Assembly: GCA_029706075.1 (NCBI GenBank)
Contig: JAINUG010000383.1
Coordinates: 1 to 64,000, forward strand
Length of the DNA: 64,000 bases
Direction of reading: 5' to 3'
Source of the DNA: Aldrovandia affinis
Taxonomy: Eukaryota; Chordata; Actinopteri; Notacanthiformes; Halosauridae
The position numbers and the translations under genes are program-made. The notes under the pieces were generated by a model that was not told the DNA's origin, made no database searches, and saw only the letters and a list, made by a program, of their open reading frames with translations. This document shows, one piece after another, positions 9,997 through 64,000 of this stretch (positions are counted from its first letter, which is position 1; every line of letters begins with the position of its first letter).

Positions 9997-12900
9997 AATA
10001 AATAACAGTCGACCGATCAAGGATGTCAGAGCCCACGATGCACTGGAGGGAGTGAAGGAGGAAACCGCATGAGAAGGAGGACAGAAAGAGCAGTGCAGAG
10101 GTTTAGTCCAAGCACCGCCCTGTTTCCCTGTGTTTACATATTGGCGGTAGAATTGTGTGTCCTCTCCACCCCTCAGCTGCGCGGTCAAGCTCAGCCATTA
10201 CTGCTCTCTGTGTGCCAACAATTTCACACTCCAAACCCCTCCAACTCTTTCCAACAGGTCAACAGACGCATTGTTTATGTGCAGATTCACTTATTTAAGA
10301 TTGAGTCCCAAAATAATTTTAAAAGACATGCATGTCATGTATGTTTGTCAGTAGGACGCAAATGAATGTAACAAATGTCACTAACAAAGTAATTTGAAAT
10401 ATGTAATATATAGTTATGCAATATAGTTCCAATACGGTATTTCATTTATCTACAAGTAATCAAATCAGTTATCATGTTATCAAACAGAATAAGAAAAGCC
10501 AGTGAATATTTTGTCCATTATTAGTGACACGTGCAAGTGTGTGTACACATGTAAACATTATATGCAAGTAAATACAAAAATGACCAAGGGGTATCAATGG
10601 GGCGAAACTGTGAGATGTCAGAAATATTACTTATTAGTGTCATGAGAAAGGTGATGTGTTTCACTACTGGCATTAAATACAAAGAGTGTACAATACTTTA
10701 TCTTTTCAGTAGGCAAACACTCTTACTTAATGTACTGGCATTATATACAGTACATGGGTTCTGGAAGGCATCCTTAACATGCTGCAGATCTACTTAGGCC
10801 ACACATTATTACAGTTAATCCAACTAATGCTGAACAGAGCAGAAGGGCACGGGTGCCTTGTGCATCATCGTTGAGGCGAATTGTATCCCATGTCTGAAAT
10901 CTGCCCGTCACAGTCAGCCAATGATATAGCTCAGCGCTAACCTCTGATGTCTAGACTGTAGGGCCTAGTCTGCACTCATGGTGGGCACCTATACTTGGGA
11001 GTGCCATGTGATTATGCTTTTGACAAAACTGAATAAACAAATTATAATATTTTTTACATTACGCATATGTTTGAGAGGGCACGCGCCCCCGCAATGTCAT
11101 TAGGTGCATGATTGTTATGCATTATACATGAGGATTTTGCTCCTTTCCCCCCCTCTCTCCTGATGATTCGCTTTATGATATCTCAAGGACTGCAGAGTTA
11201 TGAGTCATTATGTGTGTATGCTTGTGTGTGGGTATGAAGATCTGTGCCATGATTCTGTGAATGCAACTTTACTGCACCTTCAGTATTTGTGTCCTTGTAT
11301 GCTTTTCTTTATGTGGACATAAATAAATTGTTAAAATGTGTGTGTGCGTGTGCTTGTGCGTATGCTTGTGTGTGTGTGTGTGCATGTGCTCCTGGGAGCA
11401 GAACACTTGGATTGCCATTGGCTCGTCAGCCACAGTAGAGCCCTGCTCAGAGTCAGTGTCCAGACGATCTGCGCTGTGTTCTAAATTCCAACCTCATGGG
11501 CCCACTTTGTGCTTCCTGTGGCTCAGTGGAAAGGAAGGACACGGAAGCTATGTACAAACCCAACAGGCAGCAGAGAGAGAGAGATGGTAAGCAGCCCTAC
11601 GAACAGTTCACTGGGGCTGACCTAGTGAGTGTGCGCTCAGCGCCCCTAAACTAAGAACAATACCTCCACTTTACCACTAGGTGGCAAACATTTGCTAATA
11701 AGGGGATCCACCAGGGTAGTCCCCACGCCTGAACAGCACCTGCGCTTGCTCTTGTTTATTCAACTTTTTGCTTGTCATAGAGAAAGGGCAGACTGAATCA
11801 CATCTCTAAATTGCTTCACTCAAGCAGAGGAGTAGGCTGATCCACTGTCAGTTTATTTATCAGGATGGCCTGGCAGTTCATGGGCCGCAGCTGTAGCTCA
11901 TGTCTGTAGAAGATTATTAAACATAAGAGTTCAGCTTTAGGTCCAATTAAACACAGCCAGGAGGAAATATCGAGATAACAAGAGTCATGAGATGTTACTC
12001 AGTTAACTCAGGCTTGGCCACCAGAAAGGGGCCTTGTATGCCCTCATTCTGCATCCTGGGGCTGCTGGAGAGTTTGTTGATGGCTACTTGAGCAACATGT
12101 ATTTTGATGTGTTCCAGAGTATCATGTGTGTCTGAAAAGCAGCTAAAGCAGTCCCAGGGGCTGGAGAATAAATAACTCTACGGAGCACAACATGACAATA
12201 GCTCCCAAAATAGTCTGACTTCTGCCATTTTGTAGTACCAACACTGGAATGCATGGTCTGCTGAACCATTTAAGTCAAAAACAACTCTCAAATGAGGAGC
12301 CAGAGTCACCCTGGGACAAAACGAACCATACATATTAACTCTTCCATGGCTTACGAGGAAACTCGGAAACTACCGAGGAAAGAGCAACAGAGCACAGAAA
12401 ACCTTATGGGGGATTTTTTTATTTTGACCTGTTTACCCTTTCGTACAGCCAGAGCTGTGTTTGGAACACGTTAGACAGACAGAAAGCAGGAAGGAGTGGT
12501 GGCGCTCATGGGGCTATCACATGAAGGCGGGTGAAGCAGTATAGGTAGAGAACAGACAGAGAAGAGGGCGCTCGGTACCATCTGGTCCTCTTGGTGTCCC
12601 CAACAGTGACAGGATGGATGGACCGTCTGCGGACCTAAAGTGGTCAGTCGAAATGCATCCCATTGCTTTGATGTTAGAAAGGACTGAAATCACGCCAGGA
12701 AAGTGGGAAAAATCATGCTTTCATGGGGTCTACTAACAGATACGATCTCTTCACCACAGCCTCTCTGATGTCATTAGACATAAGCTTTCATTTTTCAGCA
12801 GGCACTGTGAGCATCTCTCCTTGCTCACTGAATACTGAATCGAGTACTTGCAGATGCACTTCTACCTTTACCTTACCTTCACTGGCTACTTCGTTATTAC

Positions 12901-13812
12901 TATTCACTGACCATCAGGGGGGAAAAAATGATAGACACATTCGATTCAACATAAAGTACATTTAATGAATTTATACAATTCTTATATACAAAACAACTGC
13001 AATACAGTTCATTATTTCAGAGTTTTAAACACTTTTTACAATAAAGGGACAGTTTATTGTATCTAGGAAGGAACAGGACAACACTAAGCTTGGAAGGGAG
13101 GATTCCCAGCAATATGCTGGGCAGATTGGCCTGTGACAGGGTGTGAAATATCACATGAAGGAAGACATTTTCTACTGACTCAACCATGGCGCAAGATATG
13201 GGTTTAGTTACCAAGCGCTTATAACAGTCACGTGACACAAACATTTATAAAACGTTACATAACACTGGCATTACGATGCCCTGTTGAAATGACCCTAGTA
13301 ATACTACTAGGTAAAGGCCATTTCACCATGCTCTTCAAAGTGAACCCCATCTCTTCCCACACATCACTTCACAATGAGAGAAGGCCTCGAGTCTTTTACC
13401 AACATTAATGCATATTTCTGTTATTCATTTTGACTTAACATCACAGGTAATTGCATTTAGAGAAATCCAATAGTCTTTTGTAACAAAATGTGCACAATGT
13501 TCATTCAGCCTGGTTTGAAAGCTTTCCATTAGGCTTCTAAAGGTTTGGATTATTTTAACAGTGATTCATAAACATTTTAAAGACTGCTATTCAAATGGTT
13601 ACTTTTTCCAAGGTTTTAAGAAGCCAACATACCTGTGAGTAAAACAATGTGTCATTCAAACATTCAGTAGACATTGACACCTGTGAGAAGTCATCTCTCC
13701 CAGAGGGGTTTTGTCATGCAAGCCCTTGGGATATGCTAAAACTACCCCACTAGTTTACGTGCCTTGCATTTGCATGTGGTATAGAAACAACCAAACTGAC
13801 TGAGTGCATGTA

Positions 13813-14203
13813 CTTAAATGCATTTCTTTTTTTCTCGATTTTACCCCATTTTTCTCCCAATTTGGTAGCCAATTACTCCCGCTGTGCTTAGTTCAATCCC
13901 CTCCCTCATAGTTCGCTGCCGTAGTCCTGTGACCGGCAGTGACAAAGGCGAAGTGCTGCCTCCTCCAAGACCGCACTCATCTGCTGTCGACTGTAATTCC
14001 GGTACCCCAGAACCACTCCTGTGCGCAGCGAACTGTGTCGGCTTCCCTCCCCCCTCCCTGGGGCGGACAGCCAATTGCCGCCCTGGTGGCACTCCCGGCC
14101 AGAGCCGACTCTGGCGCGACGGGGAATCGAACCCCGGTCGCCGTGGCCAGCGTCGGATGTTGAAACCACTAGACCACGCGGGATGCCCCTTAAATGCATT
14201 TCT
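13813..14203 (-). mobile_element. tRNA-Glu-like SINE with perfect 15-bp target-site duplication
   Basis: The element body is 13828-14188, about 361 bp, in minus orientation. It is flanked by identical 15-bp direct repeats CTTAAATGCATTTCT at 13813-13827 and 14189-14203. On the minus strand it opens with a tRNA-like head (GGCATCCCGCGTGGTCTAGT) with A and B boxes, resembling tRNA-Glu. It then has a GC-rich unique body and ends in an A-rich tail after AATTGGCTACCAAATTGGG. A second, 5'-truncated copy lies at 26882-27168. The perfect duplications imply a fairly recent insertion. The family name is not assigned. Confidence 0.9.
14123..14176 (-). promoter_or_regulatory. Internal pol III promoter (A and B boxes) of the SINE
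   Basis: On the minus strand TGGTCTAGTGG (14166-14176) fits the A-box consensus and GGTTCGATTCC (14123-14133) fits the B box exactly, at tRNA-like spacing. This supports the tRNA origin of the SINE. Confidence 0.8.
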
Positions 14204-14881
14204 GAAGATGCTGCAGGACCGTGTTATCCTGCCAGCGACTGCCTTTACGCAAAAGTATTTTGTTTTCAATCATTGTCTCATTGTCCGTCTGGCACAAACA
14301 ACATTGAGACTTGTCCCCTCATCACAAGTCCAACACGGAACGATGGGTTGCAAGGACGTTCAGTTCAGCCCTGCCTGTGTGCCGTTGGCTACACTGCGGA
14401 GGCCTTTCCTGGAAGCACATGGGTGAGTAGGCGGGAGGGGAGCAGGGGGCAGGGATTTACAAGCTTGCATTTAGCAGTCCCCCTCCAAATCCCCCCTCTG
14501 GCTACAAGAGTTATTTCAGCAGAGGCCAATGTGGACCCCTGATTACAGAGAGTTGGAGACTGAAATGCATCATGTCTACGCCTGCCAAACACTAATTGTT
14601 GCTCATTTTTACCAAAGTTAGATAGGAAACTATATATATATATATATACACACATATAGTATCACTGCTGTGGTTTTCATTTTTCCACAAGACACCTCCA
14701 ACTCCACCAGTCATAGCACAAACCTACTGGGCACATACATATGCATTTCTTTTTTTAGAACCAAATAATTCATCTTAGAAATACAACACTGAGGCAAAAA
14801 AATGCCACCATGAAGACAGTCTGGGATCGCTGTTTGTATGTGTCTGTGTATATCTATATGTATATGCATATATATATATAT

Positions 14882-15000
<119 letters not shown>

Positions 15001-15377
15001 AAAGAGATCATGACAGAGAGGGTCTGCTACTTTACTGATGGCAAAAGCAGGCAGAGGGAAAATGAGAACCCTAGAAAAGAGCATTACCTTCCTGTTCGCG
15101 GCACATTCACAGACACATTCACAGACATCTGTGGACCTTCCTACAAACTTGCTTTGTTTCATCTTGCTTTCTTGATAGAAAACAAAGTTTTCATCATTCC
15201 TGACAAATGTTCTCAATCCGGGACACCATGTATCAGTAACTCCCGTGAGAGTGCCACAGCCCCTCAAAAGATTTTTCTGCAATGCCATTTCTATTTCAAG
15301 CTAGTTATAACATGACAAAATGCAAGACATGGAAAAAGTGAAATCCAAAACGAAGTGGTTACATCCATGGAGTAAGG

Positions 15378-15408
15378 GTTGTGGGTGGGGGTGGGGGTGG
15401 GGGTGGGT
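15378..15408 (+). repeat. Short GGGTGG-type tandem
   Basis: Four to five copies of ggtggg/gggtgg units form a G-rich strand. The four or more G runs could allow a G-quadruplex, but nothing shows function. Confidence 0.6.
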
Positions 15409-17666
15409 GTAAAACCAAGCTCCAATCTAATTATTGATGACATAGACAAACAGAGACAAGCAGAGCCAGTGCAGAATGTTTGATAAATAGCGTTGGACTT
15501 TTGGCATAAGCCTAAATGCTCTGTCATTATAGGAATATTTTCCAACTACATATCAGTGTGACTGAGACACTTTCCAGTAAAAACAGCCTTTTAGGCATGA
15601 CTGGATAGAGTCATTTTCTAATCATTTCCCCTTATTAAGAGTAAAAATACAGGCAAATCCAAACATTGCAACGCTCACAGAAACAAGCAAACCAGTATTA
15701 AGGACATTTCCACAAATCAACTTGAAACAGTATCAAACAACCCTGTGACTTGCTTCTGTGTTACAGAAGAGCATATAAGAAATCAATCATCAATCTAAAA
15801 GGAGTGGCTGATTAGTAACGTTACAGTAATGCTGAAAATAAAAACCCAGCTCAGGAATACTGACATTCAAAATGGAGGACACCATTGCAACATATATTGT
15901 ACATTGTATTTACAATCCATTTTGTTCAATTATTTGATGAAATAACTATTGTCACCTTGAATTCCATTTGGGAATTTCAATATTTCTCTTAGTTATGTGC
16001 ATAGAAGGCAGCTCTGTTTGGGACCATACATTTCTGATTCATGACAAGCAGGCGCCCCCTAACATGAATATGAATTCTTAAAGGTACATACTAAAGATAC
16101 ATTTCTGGAAAATAACTAGGTGAAAATATAAATGTGGAATGTTCAGTGCAACGGGATGTGAACACTTCATTCAGTGCCATTCGTTCAGGGAAAATGTCAT
16201 TGTTTACAGCAAGTTAGTACAAATTAACTGGTCATTTTTTCTTTCATATTTCGCTCAAACCGTGCTGGCAATTCAGGGTACGCTGAGAGAGTAGAGAGCT
16301 ACTGTGGGGAATCAGCTGAACTCTGAATAGGAACTCTGCTGTGAACATGGGAGACGTGACCAGCTGGAGCGGCGCAGTGCTGAGTGTCATTCACATCTGC
16401 CAATCAGACACGTACCAGATCAAATAACCAACCTTCTGACACAGTGAGTCATTGGGCAACCACCCACATTGAAACTGAAAAAAGTCCCATTGCTTTCTCC
16501 CTTGGGTTCACTGTGTCTTGTAATTTAGAAATATGATCTTTTGCGCTTCTTCAAAGCAATACGAACGCCATATGATTTAGAAAAAAACGGGACATTTTCA
16601 TGAACCACGAGAGGATGTAATATAGGATGCAACTGAATGGATTCACATCACTGTGACAGATAACGTTTTTGCCTTTTCCTTCACTAACAATGAGCACACT
16701 GTGTATTTACTGGTTCGTTCAGTAAATTTGAAGGCTTTACTATAGTGGATGTAGACAGACACACAGACGCACACACGAGAACACAGTGGGCAGTGTAATG
16801 CTTTAAATGTACTGTTCTAGCAATGTTTTTTTACAGTCCTTTATATATATTATAACTTCTATCTATTTAAGTGTTTAAGCTTAGTTTCATACGGCCCACA
16901 GTGCACATAACATCGCTATTCAGAGCCACAAAATATTACTTTGAGTAACAAACATCACTGTATGAACATTGGTTGAATTAAGCGGTCCAACAGCCTGCAA
17001 CTCTTATTAGGTAGGAATATCCAAAGAGCACCTGCCTGCTAGCAGACCAGATACAATACATTTCTCACCAGATTACTCAGACTATTTTTAAGCCGATGTT
17101 TAAAAAAACCAAAAACACTCTTGCTGAATTCAGATGATGCATATCCATTTCTATTCCTATTTATATTTCAATCAGGACTGGCGAAAATGTAAACTATTCT
17201 CTATATGGCCCGAGCTTAATCACCAGCTACCACTCAAGGCTCATCCCACAGATCTCGTGAGGTGAATGTAAGCAAGATGTCAACGACTGCTGCAGGCTCT
17301 CTTGCTAAACAGATCCCCCAACTTTAGACAGCACATTTCAACAAGCTTACAAAAGATATACTTGTGCAATCCTATCACATAGGCAAGCATATGACCATCA
17401 CTTGCTTACAGTCATGATTGTGATGAAAGTTCCAAGAACAGACAGATTGCAGGCTATTCGGGATCATAAGCACGAGAGGACCAATCTGTGGTACATGGTG
17501 TGGCGTAGGGATGTGGCACAGACGGGGATCACTCTCCAACATGATGCTGTGGCTCTCTGGGGCTTCAGTGAGTCGGTTATGGTCTTCAAGCCTTCTCTCT
17601 GCTGCAGTTGAAATTGTTCATAAGGCACATCTACAGGTAGAGGAACCCCAGCAAAGGCCAGAGGCC

Positions 17667-61075
<43,409 letters not shown>

Positions 61076-62101
61076 CGTTTCTAATGGGGCAAAATCTTAT
61101 GTTTTGCTTCAGTGATTTGTTTGCATTTGGATGAAAAACAATTTCCAACAGGTTTTCATTTAAAACGTAAAGCGATATCCAATCCCAGAAAGCGAGGACT
61201 TTGAGAACTTCCTTTTGGAGAAAAAAACCCGATGTGGGTATCCTCTCAGTTATTCTCACAATTAACATGAAGCTCAGGCTGCAACATCTTCTGAACTCAC
61301 TTTCACAGTTTTACACATCTTCTGTTGCACTTAGTTTAATAGTTTAAATCCAGCAGATTTAACGCTGAACCTTTCCGGAAGTAAAAATAAAACACATTTC
61401 TAACTTACTGTACTGTAGTCTTAGCGTTCCGCAATAGGATAGCAAAGCAACAACAAAACAAGAGACGATGTAGCAAGCTAGTTGTAGTAGCAGCCTACAT
61501 GTGTAATTTTAAATCATTTAAAAGGAGAAGCCGTGCAACGTGTCATATTAACAGCTTCGGAAAAAAACGTTAATTTCAAAGTTAACCTGGCAGCTAATGT
61601 ACTTTAGTAAACCGTGGATAATAATGCTATGGATAACTTTTGCCCCGCTGCCTCCCCTCCCATGCACGCCTCAGTTTATTTAGACTACAGGCTACAGTCC
61701 CGTCAACTAAAGTCATTGCAGCACGACTGGGAAACGCCAGCAGAGGGAGAAAGCGAGTTTTCTGTGGGCGGTGCATGAACTAAGACATTATTGGATTTAG
61801 TACATGTCAATTAAATTGTCTTTTTCGAACCATTTTTCCAGTCCAGATTTTTTGCTGTTTGGAGTTGCACTTGTGCGATTCAAATTAAGAAAAGGTGCAC
61901 GATTTGTAAGTATGATATCAAGTGTTGAAACAAAAAAGTAGGCTAATAATTTGAATACACTGAAACAAAAAGAATTGCATACAAACTCTTCAGTTAACTC
62001 TTGTATTATGTTGGACATATTTGACCCGAATTTAGGTGTTTATCATCACAAAAAGGCTGGTTAGGCCTTTATGAACTAGTAGCTAGTGAAGAGGGACACT
62101 T

Positions 62102-62157
<56 letters not shown>

Positions 62158-62515
62158 ACACACACACTGTTCTCCCCCACAAACATAAAGACTATCCCTA
62201 TTTGAACTAAAGGCATGTTTATAAATATATTTTATCTTCACAAAGCTTACCAATGCCTCATAGACATAACATGAGACAGATGCAGATCTAAGTTGTGGGA
62301 ATCCACTCTGTTGCTGTCTGAGAGGGGCAACACTGATATAAAAAAGGTCCCACTCACCATTTACTCACTCAATCACTCAGAAGCAATTGTCAGAAGAGGA
62401 ACATGAGCAGAAGACTCATGTACAGCCAGTGAAGCCCTCACTGTTCTCTTAGACAGTGATAATGACAGTGAAATAGAGGAGGAAGTGTCTGAAACTGAGG
62501 ACAATGTTGAACATA
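61076..62515. other. GNA12 5' UTR and upstream region
   Basis: Contains the GNA12 5' UTR and presumably its promoter, but no TATA box or CpG island stands out. A CT run is at 62106-62152. Acidic, coding-looking sequence (DSDNDSEIEEEVSETED) at about 62450-62513 is interrupted by the Tc1 element that follows. Confidence 0.5.
62106..62152. repeat. CT microsatellite
   Basis: About 23 CT units, ending in tatctcacacacac. Confidence 0.95.
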
Positions 62516-63334
62516 CACTACCGGTCAAAAGTTTTAGAACACCCCCTCCAGTGAATAACCTGAAATGGTACAAAGGTAAGCGCTAAACTGCCAGAGGTTA
62601 AAAAAAAGTTTAGGTTACCAAAAACTGAAAAATAATGTAAATTTGATGGCAGTGAGTAGTTTCCTACAACATAAAAGCACTTGGAAACTGGAGGAAACTC
62701 TGACAGGAAGAGGTCTGGCAGACCCAAAGCCACAACAAAATCAGAAGATAAGTTTCTGAGAGTCAACAGCTTGCGTGATAGGTGGCTCACAGGGCAACAG
62801 CTTCAAGCACAGCTTAACACTGGTCGAAGTAAGGAACTCTCAGTTTCAACAGTAAAGAGAAGACTTTGAGCTGCAGGTTTGACAGGTCGAGTGGCAGTAA
62901 GAAAGTAATTGATAAGATGGCAAAATAATAAAAAGAGGCTTGCTTGGGCCATGAAGCACCGTCAGCGGACTACTAAAGACTGGAAGAAGGTCCATCTTTG
63001 GTTCATCACACAGGGATTTTGTACGCCGTTGAGTAGGGGAAAGGATGGTTCCTCAGTGTGTGACACCAACTGTCAAACATGGAGGAGGAAGCGTGATGGT
63101 CTGGGGCTCTTTTGCTGGATCCAAAGTCGGCGACTTGCACAGAGTAACTGTTAACCAACATTAACCCATTACTTGTTCCCTGAAAAGGGCCTTTTTTAAT
63201 AACTTTTTGGTAATCTAAACTTATTTTTTTACCACTTACCTTTGAACCATTTCAAGTTATTCACTGGACTGAACTGCTTACATTTCTGTAAACACTGGAA
63301 AATGGGGGTGTTCTAAAACCTTTGACTGGTAGTG
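62516..63334 (+). mobile_element. Internally deleted Tc1-like element, 819 bp
   Basis: Terminal inverted repeats are CACTACCGGTCAAAAGTTTT at 62516 and the inverse, with two mismatches in the first 30 bp, at 63334. TA dinucleotides flank both ends. It is too short for a full transposase and has lost the C-terminal catalytic part. Confidence 0.9.
62690..63150 (+). pseudogene. Broken Tc1 transposase N-terminal region
   Basis: Pieces include RSGRPKATTKSEDKFLRVNS, LTGQQLQAQLNTGRSKELSV, STVKRRL, then after a stop AAGLTGRVAVRK, and later KRLAWAMKHRQRTTKDWKKV. These are the helix-turn-helix and linker of Tc1 transposase. Several stops and shifts are present, and the QHD and PIE catalytic blocks are absent. 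Confidence 0.8.
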
Positions 63335-63794
63335 TAATTCGGACTACAATGAATCATCGTCTGATTCATTGTAGTCTGTCAATCCGTTGATGTGAGTTAC
63401 GGGTCATAATGGATGTTATTGTGCCAAATCTACCCCTCATCAAATGCAAGACAAACATTACATGTGTAAGATACTAAAAACATGCCAGCAATTCTTTTTT
63501 AAAGCACAGTATGACCATCATGGCCAGTTTGATTGATAATTAGTGCATTTTGTGTGCTTTGTAATGAAAAACAAGAGGTGTAATATCAAGAGAAACATGT
63601 CCTATATGGACAAAAAACTGAAATATCTGGTCAAGTTTGTAATGATAGTCAGTGACATGATGATAATTTCAAATAATTACTTTTTGAGGAGGTTAAATAT
63701 GTATATCTTACAATTTTGAGGTGACTTGTATAGCACTGACCATTTCTGGCCGAAACACTATTAATTGGTTAAACGTCGAAACATAATACAAGGT

Positions 63795-64000
63795 GTGGAG
63801 GGCGTCGGTCTTGGCAACATGGGAGTGGCAGGGTTGCCTTTGTTCTTCCTTGTTGTGGAGGCCTTTGGAGCAGGGAGACTTTCCGGTGGCACAGCGTGTG
63901 AGAGTGAACTGTGGCCCGGAAGGTTGCTCCAAAGGCCATAATTGATCAAATTTGTATTTAATTGATGTTAATTGGTAAGTGATTATTCACTTATCTGTTT
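63795..64000 (+). repeat. Second copy of the 24796 dispersed repeat, cut by window end
   Basis: From gtggagggcgtcggtcttgg to about 63985 it follows 24796-24990 closely, with small deletions. The window ends before it can be seen whether the TATA-like and AATAAA parts follow. Confidence 0.85.

Overview
The window is vertebrate nuclear DNA, almost certainly from a ray-finned fish and probably a teleost. The protein-coding exons are vertebrate-type, with GT-AG introns. The spaces between them hold Tc1/mariner elements, tRNA-derived SINEs and long dinucleotide microsatellites of fish type. The species cannot be named from the sequence.

Three genes account for nearly all real coding sequence. Positions 1-2611 (+) hold the 3' part of BRAT1, a HEAT-repeat DNA-damage-response protein; its 5' end lies outside the window. 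Positions 5085-9965 (+) hold a complete six-exon AMZ1, an archaemetzincin metallopeptidase. Positions 61075 down to 17667 (-) hold a complete four-exon GNA12, the G-alpha-12 subunit, with introns of about 11.9, 29.2 and 1.1 kb. AMZ1 and GNA12 converge tail to tail. From general knowledge, BRAT1, AMZ1 and GNA12 lie close together on human 7p22, so this is a conserved neighbourhood; IQCE and TTYH3, which lie between BRAT1 and AMZ1 in human, are absent here. The genes share no pathway; the link is synteny, not an operon.

The rest (9966-17666, the GNA12 introns, and 61076-64000) is non-coding. It holds several SINEs, one with a perfect 15-bp target-site duplication. It also holds one near-complete but dead Tc1 element, one 819-bp internally deleted Tc1 element, at least five Tc1 fragments, LINE 3' ends, a possible solo LTR with a second partial copy at the right edge, and many simple repeats, including about 300 bp of pure GA.

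The most notable observations are a 45-bp coding minisatellite in the last AMZ1 exon that inserts about 159 residues, one shortened unit in it where three frame-breaking deletions sum to a multiple of three, and an apparent 1-bp insertion in a BRAT1 exon. I found no evidence of a wholly new multi-gene system.
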